From contig NC_135776.1 in NCBI RefSeq assembly GCF_028453695.1, positions 3,782,001 to 3,846,000 of the forward strand: a stretch of DNA of 64,000 nucleotides. Direction: 5' to 3'. Of the stretch, positions 1 to 11,540 are shown in pieces. This DNA comes from Augochlora pura. Its lineage: Eukaryota > Arthropoda > Insecta > Hymenoptera > Halictidae. How positions within the stretch are numbered: the stretch's first letter is position 1; every line of letters starts with the position of its first letter. The notes under the pieces are model-generated. The model made no database searches. It saw only the letters and a program-made list of their open reading frames with translations, and was not told the DNA's origin. Made by a program: the position numbers and the translations under genes.

Positions 1-1065
1 ATCCGAATCGAGCGATGGTCGCCAAATCGCGGACGTCGGTTCGCGTCGATTCCGCGCGGGATCGCGACGGCATTTCACGAAAAACCTAGGATTCGATGGC
101 ACAAGAGTGAGGGGGGGAGGGGATGGTGGTCCGGTAAAGAGAGCAGGAATCCTCGGGTAGCAGTTCCAGCCGTGGGGGGTGAAAGAATTGCCGGATCGTA
201 CCCCGTAGGCGGCAGCGGCGGGATTGGCCGGGCGAAACGGACGGCCGGACCGATTAGATCTGTCGCGGTGAACCAATTTAAATGGTTCTGGAATACCGTG
301 TGCAATTAGCGGCCGCCGCTTAAATCCGGGATACATTATACGATCGAGCGATAGGGCGGCGCGGTTCGATTTATCTTGCCGCGCGGCAGCTTTCGTTTCG
401 CCCCTGCAACCCCCCCCCCCCCCTCCCCCCTCCCCTCCCGCGCCCCGATTATTTACCGATCGCAGCATCCCCGGGCATTTTTAATTAGCTCTTAATTACC
501 GTTCCGCACAAACACCGAGGCGTGGATCCGTTAATGGCCGCGCGGGGAGCCGCGCGGTTAATGAAACGGAAAATTCGGATGGGAAATTCCGCGAGCCAAG
601 CTGCCCGGGGAAAAGCGGCGGGGAGCGGGAGCGGTAGCGGGATATAGAGGGTTGATAGCGGCTGGCTCGGCTGGCTACGGTGATGGAGTAACGGTGGCGG
701 ATACCGACTAGCAAAGGCAATTACAGTTTCCGCGCGTTACTTTCGCCCGGGCCAGCGACGCCTCGCGATAAGACACGCGCTCGCGATTAAACCGCGCGGC
801 GCGCGTTAAAACGGCGGATCCGTGACGAGAGGATCGATAGACTCGTGGATCGTTCGCTGAACCTTTTGAGAACCGTGCGACAATGCACTTAGAGAATAAG
901 AGGATGTCTTTGAGGCGCTTTGGATGTTGTGGGAACAGCTTAGAGACGTCTTGGGTTGTAATCGAGACGTTTTGAAGATTTTTTTTAGGTTAAATGATGT
1001 TTTATGGATGTTTTGGTAAAGTAGGGATATTATAGATTATTTATAAATTGTTTGGGATTAAATCG
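1..1065. other. Non-coding stretch, GC-rich then AT-rich
   Basis: No supported gene. Bases 1-840 are GC-rich and contain a run of 14 C at 410-423 followed by further C/T-rich sequence to about 440. From about 860 the sequence becomes T/G-rich, with loosely repeated phrases built on GATGTTTT and GACGTTTT up to the start of the next tandem array. The short open frames here are arginine- and proline-rich and look like chance frames. Confidence 0.6.
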
Positions 1066-1450
1066 CAGCTCACATAATTTATGTTGTATAACTTATAATA
1101 TTGCTGTATATAACTTGTAATATCACTGTATATAACCTATAATATCACTGTGTAAATAGCAACATTCGTTAATAAAAATCATTATAATATCACTCTATGT
1201 AACTTATAATATCACTCTATATATCCTATAATATCACTGTATATAACCTATAATATCACTCTATATAACCTATAATATCACTCTATATCACCTATAATAT
1301 CACACTATATAACCTATAATGTCACTGTATAAACAGCAATATTCGCTAATAATAAAAATCATTGTAATATCACTCTATGAGACTTATAATATTACTCTAC
1401 ATAACCTATAATATCACTGTACAAACAGCAACATTTGTTAATAAAAATCC
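1066..1450. repeat. Nested 22-bp AT-rich minisatellite
   Basis: A unit of about 22 bp, beginning TATAATATCACT and continuing with STATATAACC, is repeated more than ten times. A longer interruption (GTAAAYAGCAAYATT followed by GTTAATAAAAATC) appears three times, near 1150, 1325 and 1418, so the array has a second level of organisation. No protein-coding potential is apparent. Confidence 0.85.
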
Positions 1451-2730
1451 TCCGCGACCCAATAAAACGCAAAATCGCGCGGCTCATCGTCCACAGCGCG
1501 TCGCGTCGCGGCTCCGCGACACCTTTCGCATCCGACGAGGGTAAATAAATGTTTGATAAATCAAGGCTCGTCGGAAGATATAAATCTCGCAGAACGCCGT
1601 TCAATTAATCGGTTCCCCGCGGCTCGGAAGCTGTCGAGAAATCGAGAACGCCGCTCTCCTGTTACTTTCGGCCGGTCAGCGAAAGATAAACGACGGCCGA
1701 TTTCACTCGATCGGTATTACCGTCGACAAAATTCGTGGTAAAGAGAGAGGGGGAGAGGGGGGATAGGGATTCCGGTTGCCAAAAAATCTCCGCCACGATA
1801 TCGTATTCGCCGTAAAGTGATTTTTGTATAACGACGCGCGGTAAATTTTCGCGCTCGCGCGCGCGCGCGCGCGCGACAATGCCCGCCGAAATATTTCACG
1901 GTTGCGCGCCGGTATCTCCCGCGGAGCATCCGGGTCGATTTTTCGGCGGCGCCCCCCCCCCGCCCCCCTCCACCAACCCGGCCGCGATATTTATCTCGAT
2001 TAAGAGACCGTTTTCGACGCCCCGCGCGGACATTCAAGGATGATAGACTCGGCGTCGAGCGTGTAATCGCGTTTTCCCTCGCCGCCTCTTCTCGGCCCCC
2101 GCTCGCGCTCTCGTCGCGTCCGCGCGCCGAATCGCGGAGTCACGCAGCGCTCTACCGTTTTAATAGCAGCGAAAGCGTAAACCCCGCGAAACGCAGCGCA
2201 CCCACTCTGTGCGTGTGTGCGTGTGCGTGTGTACGGTACACCCGGCCAGAAATTCAATTTAATACGCGATCGTTCGAACGCGTAACCCGCGCGCGAGAAC
2301 GATGCTCTCGATGCGTGCACGCAGCGACGCGGATCGATGGTTCGACGGTGAATACGGAGAGCGGAGGCGGCGGAATCTGGTTGCGCAACACGATCGAAAA
2401 CCGGTGATCCAGGATACCGGGAAATGTATGCGAACGAGCGATGTTTTGGTGCGAAACTTCGGAATCGGCGAGACGGGGAATCGACGGCGGACTTGACGGA
2501 ACTTTGTCGAGCGCTCGGGAAAGCGGAAATAAGTGAAATCTGGGCAGCTTTCTTTGCGACGACCGAACGATCGTTCTCCTATCTCTTTTATATCCGTGGA
2601 TATCATTTTGTAGCTCACTTGGGATGGAAGATGGGGATAGAAACGACGCGGGGTGTAGGATAATTATTATACTAAACTGTAGACCTTTTTAGAAATTTCA
2701 ATTACCTTGTCGGAGGATTTAAAGTTTCAA
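1451..2730. other. Non-coding GC-rich stretch with simple repeats
   Basis: No supported gene. It holds an alternating CG run at about 1856-1875, a C-rich run at about 1951-1973 and a GT-rich tract at about 2207-2232. Overlapping open frames on both strands are arginine-rich, as expected by chance in CpG-rich DNA. Confidence 0.6.
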
Positions 2731-3060
2731 TTAACCCTTTGCACTCCGCGCTGGTATGGATGTTACGTACCAGCCTTTACGAACCTTTATATTATATAGC
2801 ATATTCTATAGTATTTAGTATATTTTATATTATATAGTATACTTTTTATTATGTATTATACTTTATATTATATAGTATACTTTATGTTATATAGTATATT
2901 TTATATTATATAGTAAACTTTGTTTTATGTAGTATACTTTATATTATATAGTATACTTTTTATAATATACTATACGTTATGTTATATAGTATATAACATC
3001 TAGTGATATGCTAGAATTATGACGTCCCCTGAGAGGAGACAACGAAGCGCAAAGGGTTAA
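2731..3060. mobile_element. piggyBac-like MITE carrying an AT minisatellite
   Basis: A 330-bp element starts with TTAACCCTTTGC and ends with GCAAAGGGTTAA, a perfect 12-bp inverted repeat that includes the TTAA. The match extends to about 16 of 18 bases. TTAA flanks and CCY-type termini are characteristic of piggyBac-type transposons. The element has no transposase open frame, so it would be non-autonomous. Just inside the left end is a small hairpin (CTGGTA ... TACCAG, about 2750-2772). The middle is an AT-rich tandem array. The family assignment is inference from ends and target site. Confidence 0.65.
2780..2995. repeat. AT-rich minisatellite inside the MITE
   Basis: Imperfect tandem copies of a unit of about 20-22 bp built on TATTATATAGTATACTTT. 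It lies wholly within the TTAA-flanked element, so it either expanded after insertion or was carried by the element. Confidence 0.8.
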
Positions 3061-5179
3061 TAAGTGACGTGCACCAACTAACGTTTACTCTAATAAGGAG
3101 CTAGCATTGTTGTGACATTTCTCCACGCAACACACGAATAAAATAAATCAATAATCAATGGTTCTATAAAATCTGAGCACCGACAAAAATTAAAGCATTA
3201 TCGAGCAGTGAGTTTGACAGGTAAACGAAGCGCCGGTAACGAGGCCGGGATAATATCAGCGACAGAAATCGAATTCTCAGACCGCGGCGCATCGGAGTGA
3301 TTAGCTCGGCACGGACATCGAGGCCTGCTTTGTGAGGTTCACAGACGAGTGTTCTCGACGCTGTGTCAGTTTAGCGCTGGTTTCTGTCTCTGGCTCTGTG
3401 TCCCGATGCCGCCGCCGCCGCCGCTCCGTTGTCCCTAATTGATTGGCGGCGCACAGAAGAACGGTGTTTCCCTTTTTCCGCGATACGCTGCGATAATCAC
3501 CGTAGGTAGGTAGGCATAGCAGGTCGATGCCGGCACCGGGCAGAATCCTTTCGGCGAGGATGCCGTTCACGGGGTAGGGGGGAGGGGAATACTAATTAGC
3601 GGTGTGTGTCAATCCGTGAGAACCGTATTGACCGGTTGAATGACAGCGGTTCGTGGAGCCGCGCGCGCGGTATGATAACCCCGAAACCGATTCGAAGCCC
3701 GTGACGGTTCGATGACGTTCGACGATACCACGGCGATCCTCGGCCATCCGGCAGAAGGCTTTGAGCGTATCAACGCGATGACGCCCGGTATTGAATCGAG
3801 CCGGCACCGGCCCCGGCAGCCCGAGCCCGACCCGACCCGTCCCGCGCTGCCATCCATTGGCAGCGTCGGGGCGCTCTGCCTCTGCACGCGGGAGCGCGCC
3901 GGCTTCGTGACTGGTTGCGAGCGGCTGTGCGGACAGGCCGGATAGATATGGAAGAGGATGGTCCGGCGGCTGCATTATCCCGGTAATATCTGATGCGGCG
4001 AGACAAAGCTTCAAAGGGTCATAGTGTAACCAATGCCTGCTGCTTGCCTGCCTGCCTGCCTGCTTGTCGGACGGTAATATCGTATGGGGGTCACAGAAGG
4101 ACCAATCGCGCGGCGCCGCGAATGATAGCCGTGCGCCGTGCTGTCGTTTCACCGGATTCGGGTTTCCATCCCGCGGAAAGGACGCGAAGAATGTCCGAAT
4201 CTGGGTCGGCTAAGCGGGACGATGAGTCGGTTAAGATGCGGTTCGCGGTGGGATCTTTGTTAGGGATTTAAATCGCGAGAATTGGTATGCAGCGTGCACG
4301 CGATTTTAGTCGGCTGGAAACGATGCGACTGCAATTCAGAACTCTGCAAAGGATCTTCTGTTTTTACACTCTTTAAATGATTATAACATTTTTTAAGATA
4401 TAATTAAAGGATGATACTGTTTTATACTAAATTCTGAAAAATACTTTTTCTAAATTCGTCGAAGTTATATTATTCAACTTTGTCACTGATGAGTCTGTGA
4501 TTTCGATCATACACACGCTAACATCAATTGCTTATACAGCTAAGACTATAAATTAACTATGCCCAATGTTTCTTATTCGTCATTAGCCACCCACGCTCCA
4601 CCATTCAGCAAAATTCGATTAAAATCGAAAACAGCTGAGAGCCCTCCCTCGCCAGCAATCGACCCAGTCAACAATAAACCACGAAATCGCTCCACTTGGT
4701 ATAGAGCAACAGCTGCCGCCTTTCCCCAAAAAGTTGACCAGCCGAATATCCCACCCTCGCCGCGTCTCTCATTCGTCGAACATCTCCGAAACGGTGTCCC
4801 GAAGTCACCACTAAAAATAAATAAACCCGCTCCTCCCCCGCCGGGTCTCATCGTTTCGAAAGGGGGACGCGTCGAAATCATGAATTCCACGCGAGTCCAT
4901 CCATTCCGAACACATGCCGCGTCCCCGACATATTAAGTGAATCCCCTCTTCCCCGTCGGCCGAACCAAAAAGGATCGTGTCGTTGATACGCAGAGCGTGG
5001 CAATCGCGGCGAAGTGAAACGTTCCGGTGCCTGGGAGAAAAAAAAGAAGAAGCAACGCGGGGCAATTTGGTGGCGAACCGGAGGGATGATACAGAGGAGG
5101 GAGATGATATATGGAGGGAGTAAGAGAGAAACAGAGACGTCCAAGGGATGGTTCGAGCATGGGTGGAAGATGAGTTGAA
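3061..5179. other. Non-coding stretch with short simple repeats
   Basis: No supported gene. It contains a (GCC)n run at about 3408-3424 and four or five TGCC units at about 4036-4061. The largest open frame (3592-4152, minus strand, 186 codons) overlaps several other open frames in the same GC-rich block and shows no recognisable domain or start context. Confidence 0.55.
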
Positions 5180-5216
5180 ATGAAAGACTGGACGTTTCTA
5201 GGTCGTTTTTAGGATG

Positions 5217-5590
5217 TTTTTAGAAAGACTATAGAACGTTTTTTTAGAGTGTTTCTAGAGCGTTTATAGGGCGTTTCATATAAGGGATGTTTCAACATCG
5301 TCTAAAAGATGACCTGTATTGCAACGCAGGACGTTTGTAGGATGTTTCTAGGACGTTTCTAGGACGTCTATTAGGATATTTAAAAAAAAAAATCTAGAAG
5401 GTTTCTAGAGTGTTTCTAGAGCGTTTATAGGACGTTTCATATAAGGGGTGTTTCGAGCACGCCTGTAACATGACCTGAATTGCAACGCAAGACGTTTGTA
5501 GGATGTTTCTAGGATGTCTTCAGGATGTTTTTAGAAAATTTATAGAACGTTTCTAGAGCGATTATATAGCGTTTCTAGGAGATTTGCAGG
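5217..5590. repeat. 161-bp tandem duplication
   Basis: Two copies of a unit are offset by exactly 161 bp at two independent anchors: GTTTCTAGAGCG at 5251 and 5412, and GACCTG at 5311 and 5472. Within each copy there is a shorter, degenerate motif (GATGTTTCTAGGACGTTT-like), so the long unit itself grew from a short one. A partial third copy trails to about 5590. It is not coding. Confidence 0.85.
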
Positions 5591-5727
5591 ACATTCAAGG
5601 CACCTTAAAGACGTCCTTCTGTCATCTCGTACATAGATAAAAAGAATATAACATATATACAAAGAAAGAAATAGAAAAAGATGAAATATACACCAAGAGA
5701 GAAGAAGAGAGATGATATATAGGGGGA

Positions 5728-5731
5728 CAGA

Positions 5732-5764
<33 letters not shown>
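5728..5764. repeat. (GA)n microsatellite
   Basis: Nearly uninterrupted AG dinucleotides within a longer purine-rich stretch (about 5640-5790). The open frame across it encodes alternating Arg-Glu and is a product of the repeat. Confidence 0.9.
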
Positions 5765-5767
<3 letters not shown>

Positions 5768-6154
5768 GAGAGACCATGAAGGCTGGAAAAGGAACCGCGC
5801 GCTAACCGAGCACTGGTCTAGAGAGTGGCGGCAAAGGGAGGCGGGGGGGGAGGCTGCGTGCGCTGTGTACAGCGACCGCAGGGGGTGGAAGACAGAGATA
5901 GAGGGTGGGATTAGCGGATGGATAAAGAGACCCGTGTGTGTATAGTGGCCGGAGAGTGGGTTGGGGTCGGCGATAAGCGCCGGGATTCGGGGAGTCGGGC
6001 AGAGATGTGTGAATGGTAATCAAATCAGGGAGACGGAGAGGGAGAGCCCGGACAGGAAGATGGAGAGGCCGGTCCCGGAGCGTGTATACACGGTGTGACC
6101 ACCGGGAACGGACCTAGACGAGTCCGGTATATAAACAGAAAATATTTCTCCGAT

Positions 6155-6181
6155 AGAGAGAAAGAGAGAGAGAGAGAGAGG
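6155..6181. repeat. (GA)n microsatellite
   Basis: AG dinucleotide run with one AAA interruption, closing a purine-rich region that begins near 5640. The bases between the two GA runs (5790-6150) are GC-rich and show no supported gene. Confidence 0.85.
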
Positions 6182-6274
6182 AGAAACATCGTGTTAGTCT
6201 CGTTTTCTGTCAATGGCTGGATGTCTTTTTCGTGACGACTTGTCGTTTTTATATGTACTATGTTTGTTCTGTTA

Positions 6275-6615
6275 GGGTCACTGGGTTAGTAGATCCATTA
6301 ATGCTGGAATATTGATCCGGCGATTTTAGAAATTTTTGGAAGTCGATGCACCGGCGACGTTTCCTACGATTTGACCGTTTTGTAACCGGTCCATTTATTT
6401 TTGTCGCCCTCGCATGCAATATCGATGCGGTCATTTTATAGATTTATAAAATAAAATAAGCATCCTAATCGTTTCATGATTTCACTGTTTTGTATTCGGT
6501 CTAATTTAGTCATCGATGCATCAAGCATTGATCTAACAATTTTATAAATATATCGAGGTCTAAGTGACATTTTCACTATCTGGATCACTGAATTTTTCAT
6601 TACTTCATCACCGTT
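6275..6615. repeat. Degenerate tandem repeat, about 109-bp unit
   Basis: Three diverged copies can be aligned by eye. GACCGTTTTGTAACCGGTC at 6374 matches CACTGTTTTGTATTCGGTC at 6483, and GATCCATTAATG at 6292 matches GGTCCATTTATT near 6389. Divergence is high, so this is an older duplication than the 161-bp one. Confidence 0.6.
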
Positions 6616-9144
6616 CACTTATTATTACTGAAATTATAGACACGTTTTTAGGAAAAATGAAATTCTTTTCCATCGAACATGCATGTTATAGTCGAATTTA
6701 GGTTTCTATCGAAATCGAAATTTAACTTATTAATAATCTTTAATTAAAAGAAATTTTTACGACATCCTCGGAAACGATGATTTCCACGAAGTTCTGCGGT
6801 TCGTACCGCAGAGTCAGTCCCGTAGTAAGCTGACGGCGCCTGATTCGCGACAAAGACCACCTCCCCCCGGACCGTCAATGCAACCCTCGTACATGTCCTA
6901 ATCAGTGTCAAATTATTAACAGCACAAACCGTGTTCAATTCGGAATAGTTCCAAAACGCGGTGAGCTCTGTCCACTGTATTCGAAGCCGGGCTCCGCTCG
7001 TATAACGATGACTCTCCGCGTTGAATCAATAAACCGGATTTCACTGAATTCGCGAACTATTTTCCGATGGAGATTCTATTTTAAAGACAACAGAACCCTT
7101 TTCTTAATTCTAAATCAGGTGATTCTTTATTTAGTGTGAAAAGTGGCGATCAATAATTTGCTGTTATTTAATTTTGTAAATATAACTTTCGCGACGAATA
7201 AAATTAATAAAATAGATAATGTTTAATGCTATGGAAAAAGAACAATTTTTTAGTAGGAGTTCGAATAAATTCTAGGCATTTTTCTTCATTCCATTATTTT
7301 CCTTGAGAATTATTCTACGAATAAATTCTCGTCTCACCTATACTTATTATAATATAATAAATTTAATTCCATATAATTTCAAGAGAATCATATGTATATG
7401 TGCGTTATTATTTCTGAACAGGTTAGAAAGATCGCCAGCGGAATTTCCATCGACGCCCTTAAAGAAAGGAAGCACCGGTCCACATTTTGTCATCCCCGTC
7501 CCCCCTTAGCAGACAATAATCTTATTGCTCGGCCGCGTTCCATTCGCGGAATTGTCCGGGGAGAGGTCGTCCGGCTCGGTTCGCAGAGCATCTTCTCTCC
7601 ATAATATTAAAGTGCGCTCCTCTCGTGCGGCCCTTTGATTTCATCCTCGCCCCCCGGAGCCGTCCCCGGCCGAACCCCTCGCGGCCTCTGCCCGGAAAAT
7701 AAGAAATACGGCCGTGATTCGGCAAAACGAGGACGCTCTCGTACGAAATCAAAGAAAACAAAGAGGAGCAGTGAGAGGGGAGGAGGGAGTGAGGGCGTAA
7801 CGGGACCGGGAACGGTCTCCCGGAGGATCGTGGAGCACCGGCGGAAAAATATGCGGAAAAATCAAAGGACACCGGAAGAGCCCTCGTCGGCGGACGGAAT
7901 GGCGAGGTCCACGAGCGTGTTCGTCTGCGACCGAGTAGCGGCCGGGGCCATCGGAGGCCGAACCCAGAAGGTTCCAAGTGCCTCTCTTTTTCCGCAGATG
8001 TTGCGAGGGAATATCGAACGGGGCATTCGACGACCCTCCACGGCCATCGTCTACGGTCGCGAGCGTCGCCCGACGGCGTTCGCCGATTCGCGGACGGAAA
8101 ATCGTGCCTCGGAATTTTACGGATTACAATATATTATTATAATAAATGGATTAGGGTATTTGCGCGACATCTTGCAATGGATATCTCGGTCGATACTCCA
8201 CGGTGTTCGCCGTGGTCCTATCGGAAAAGGCGTAGGCGTCCGAAAGATACGCGGTCCGAAACGATTTAGGGGACAAAAGGGAATTATAATCGTATTTTAA
8301 GCCGGTGAATCGGCGGAAGACGCCCGATTGTGTGTCCGGCGGCGGCCATTCCGCAAACTGATTGTCCGTACTGATTGCACCGTAGGACGGAAAGCCGCGT
8401 GCAGTATGGGGCTTTGTATTATCGGGCATTGCCGTCGTCTGACAACCGGGTCCGCCGCGCAAACGTTCGATCCCGGCCCGACAAACGGCCGCGTGCCCTC
8501 TGGCTGCCGGACTCTTGCATCGATTTTAGAGTTTACGGATCGCCGCCCGAAATTCTGTGCACGGGAGCACTAGCACGGGGCCACCGGTAAGCGGCGACGG
8601 TTTGTCTTGCGAAGATTCGCTGATCGATAGCGGCGCGCACGGATCCACTTCCGCACGGATTTTCTTGGTGCCGTGGGTGCTCTTGTCTCTCTCTAGCATC
8701 GAGAGAGCGTGAAACGCGCGGATTTCACGAATTTCGGACGGAATTGAAGCACCACTTGGACGATTCCACTGCCGCGATATGCGTGCGAGCGACGGAATTA
8801 TTTGATCGAATTTGAATTTATTTTCACGCGTGTTTTTGTTCCTTTTTTTGGAAGAATTTATTATGTCTCAGTGGGAAAATATTGAGAAAATAATTCGCGT
8901 TGTGGAACTGGAGTTTTGGCTTTGACTTTGTTCGGTAATTTATGTTTGCTGTGAGAGATTGTCGAGCTTGGTGGCATGATGATTAAAGGGTTAAAACTGC
9001 GAAGAGAGTCTATTAATTTTAGAGTATATAAATATATTATTTTTAATATATATATTATATTATTTTGAAGATATCAGAATTAATTCGTAAGGGATGAAAT
9101 TTCGCCTTCTGTTCTTTAGTATTAATGCAGGTAATTTTTATTTA
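6616..9144. other. Non-coding stretch
   Basis: No supported gene. Bases 7600-8600 are GC-rich and carry a 221-codon open frame (7635-8300) of Arg/Ser/Gly-rich composition that matches no family I recognise and looks like chance. A 28-bp motif at 8263-8290 recurs at 10498-10525. AAAGGGTTAA near 8986-8994 resembles the right end of the TTAA elements, but I see no matching left end. Confidence 0.5.
8263..8290. repeat. Dispersed 28-bp motif, copy 1
   Basis: The sequence GATTTAGGGGAC followed by AAAAGGGAATTATAAT matches 26 of 28 bases at 10498-10525. Flanking sequence differs, so it is a short dispersed repeat or a remnant of a mobile element of unknown family. Confidence 0.7.
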
Positions 9145-9360
9145 TGGAATTATTTATGGAATGCATATTTCGTGCACTTTAAGCGATAACTAGTGCAAGA
9201 TATTTATGGACCATCTATATTTGCTACACTTTATGTAGCAATTAATACTAAATATTTATAAATCATCCTATTTTTACTATACTTAAAATGACAATAATTT
9301 CGATATATCTCCGGCGCATCTATATTCGCCACACTTTAATCAGCAATCAGTACAAGACAA
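9145..9360. repeat. Degenerate tandem repeat, about 52-bp unit
   Basis: Four related units start near 9163, 9212, 9264 and 9317. Each opens with a GCAT/CATC motif followed by TATATTTGC-like and CACTTTA-like segments. The copies have diverged but the spacing stays at 49-53 bp. Confidence 0.65.
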
Positions 9361-10928
9361 AAATTGTTTTCTCTAATTTTTACCAGATAGAATTAAACAA
9401 AGTATAGCATAGTTCGCGTTCTTCGTCGCGTTGCAATTTCTATGCAGGCCGGCGCGCTTTTCATCGTCGTTTTCATTGCCGCTTTCGCTTTCGTCTTCGC
9501 ATATGTTACAGCGGGCGCGTGATAATTTGGCAAATTTATATTTACTATTCAATGTATGCAAATACCAGTTAATTTGATAAGTACACATGCTCACGAATGA
9601 AATTGCTCGTTAATTCACTAGTAAATAGGTACACGCTGTCACGACTGATTTATCGAAACCATGCACGCACAGAAAAGCATCGATTTATTATTAATTCGGC
9701 GCCCTGTTTCCATGTTACCGCGACGAACAACTGGACCCAAGAACATTGAGCCATCATTAGAATTATCAAATGTTGCAATAGACTTATAATAGAAGCTATA
9801 AGAAAGGTTATAAAAATTATTTTAATCATTTATATTAATTTAATCAATGTTTCGTAATTATTATTGACTTAGTTAAGGTTTTTCTCAGAAGACAAACGCT
9901 TCAGGAAAGCTAAATGGAATTATGGTTCAATTATTAATTAGTTTCTATTTCTTTGCAATCGGTGCATTTTTATTCTGTTAAAAAATCTGGAGTAGTAGAC
10001 TCTAAGTAGAAAATATAAAAATATAAAAATATAAAAATTATTATCCACAAAAATTACCGGTTATATTGATTTAATAAATGTCTAGTAATTATAATCAACT
10101 CACCCCCAATTTTTCTCCTAAAAAAGTTTCTCCCCAGAAAAATCAGATATAATTATGATCGCATAATTGTCCCAACATCTTCACGATTTCGCAATTCGAT
10201 TGAACTCCGACGTCTCGAGAGATAAATAGGGATACTGACCTATCCCTTCGCAGCCGAACCTCGACGCGTTCTGTCGCGGGTAATAATAACGACCCCCCTC
10301 GCGTAGGCCCCGCGGAAGGCCGCTGCAAAATTTATGAAGGTCCTGGGCTCGTAAGCGCGCGAAACAAACGATATCGATCCGGAAGTTATTTACTTCCATT
10401 AACTTGCCGCGCGTGTATAAGCGAGGGTGTATGCTAAGCGTTTACATCGGCCGGACAGCGCGGCCCTCCAGGCGGCGACGATTTAGGGGACGCGGACAAT
10501 TTAGGGGACGAAAGGGAATTATAATGACGGTGTAGCAACCGGCCAGATGAGTCCGTGAAGATCGAGAGGGGGATGCGCGGACGTAACCTGCGGTTCGTAC
10601 GCCTGTCTCATCCCCCCCCCCCCCCCCCCCCTCTGGTGTTTCCTTTCACGGCGACCAAATTGTCGTATTAACTCGCATCGATCAAGTCCGCAGCTGTCCC
10701 TTTCGTTGCGACTTATTGCTCCCATGGCCCTTCCGGCCGCCATAAAGGGAACGGTCGGCCCACCGTTAATGGTATTATTGGATCAGACGACGTACGAAGT
10801 ATCGCGCGACTGGATTACAGTCCCGTTCATAAATATTAGGATGTGCGTCGAGCACTCGGCACACTTCGGAATCGTAATTCAGGCGCGAATGGACTTCGTT
10901 TTTAGACTGCAGCTGCATTTCAAGGACC
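9361..10928. other. Non-coding stretch
   Basis: No supported gene. It is AT-rich to about 10180, then GC-rich, with a run of 21 C at 10612-10632 and the second copy of the 28-bp dispersed motif. The 111-codon open frame starting at 10706 runs into the next tandem repeat and is not supported as a gene. Confidence 0.55.
10478..10525. repeat. Dispersed 28-bp motif, copy 2, with local duplication
   Basis: ATTTAGGGGAC occurs at 10481 and again at 10499, and the second occurrence continues as the 28-bp motif shared with 8263-8290. The local doubling suggests replication slippage at this copy. Confidence 0.65.
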
Positions 10929-11540
10929 GTGGAGTATTCGCGGAGATTATTTTTAATTTATTGTCGGGGGTCTTTATGGCGAATTGGGAGCCTCTGGATC
11001 GATCGCAATGCAGTTGGACCAAGGAGAAAAATTGTCATTAATTACATAGGTAGGATAGCTGTGTTCGATGAGAGAACTGCTTCAAAATATAGTTCTGACG
11101 ATGAAATATTGTTGGATCATTTTTAATTATTACTGACGATTTTTATGACAAATTAGAAGTCAATGCTTCAATATTAAAACATTTGGACCGAGGAGAAAAA
11201 TTTTTTTTTAATCGTTTCAATGCGATAACTGTGTTCGATGAGAGACCTGCTTTGTTAAAACATAGCTCTGGCGATAGAATATTGTTGGATCATTTTTAAT
11301 TCATTGTCGACGATCTTTATGATAAATTAGAAGTCAATGCTTCAATAATAAAACATTTGGACCAAGGAGAAAAATTTTCTTTAATCGTTTCAATGCGATA
11401 GTTACGTCCGCGAAGTGTCCTGCTTTATTAAAACACATCCGAGACAATAAAACATCCATCGACCATTTTCAATTTATCGTCGACGATCTTCGCGATAAAT
11501 TAAAAATCTCTACCACCATCCCAAAACATTCGCACACTAA
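10929..11540. repeat. About 172-bp tandem repeat, 3-4 copies
   Basis: TTGGACCAAGGAGAAAAAT-type anchors occur at 11014, 11182 and 11357 (spacing 168 and 175), with a fourth, decayed position near 11523. Other shared blocks include GTGTTCGATGAGAGA, TTGTTGGATCATTTTTAAT and ATAAATTAGAAGTCAATGC. The first and last copies are more GC-rich than the middle two. The unit is nucleosome-sized. No coding function is visible. Confidence 0.85.

Noticed and set aside
7635..8300. 221-codon plus-strand frame
   Set aside because: Composition and overlap with frames on the other strand look like chance. It also runs through the dispersed 28-bp motif.
8461..8480. GTTCGATCCC resembling a tRNA B box
   Set aside because: No A box or cloverleaf arms are present upstream at the right distance.
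8981..8994. AAAGGGTTAA as the end of another TTAA element
   Set aside because: No matching TTAACCCTTT was found within several hundred bases upstream.
10706..11041. 111-codon plus-strand frame
   Set aside because: Its second half lies in the first copy of the 172-bp tandem repeat, and the other copies do not keep the frame.
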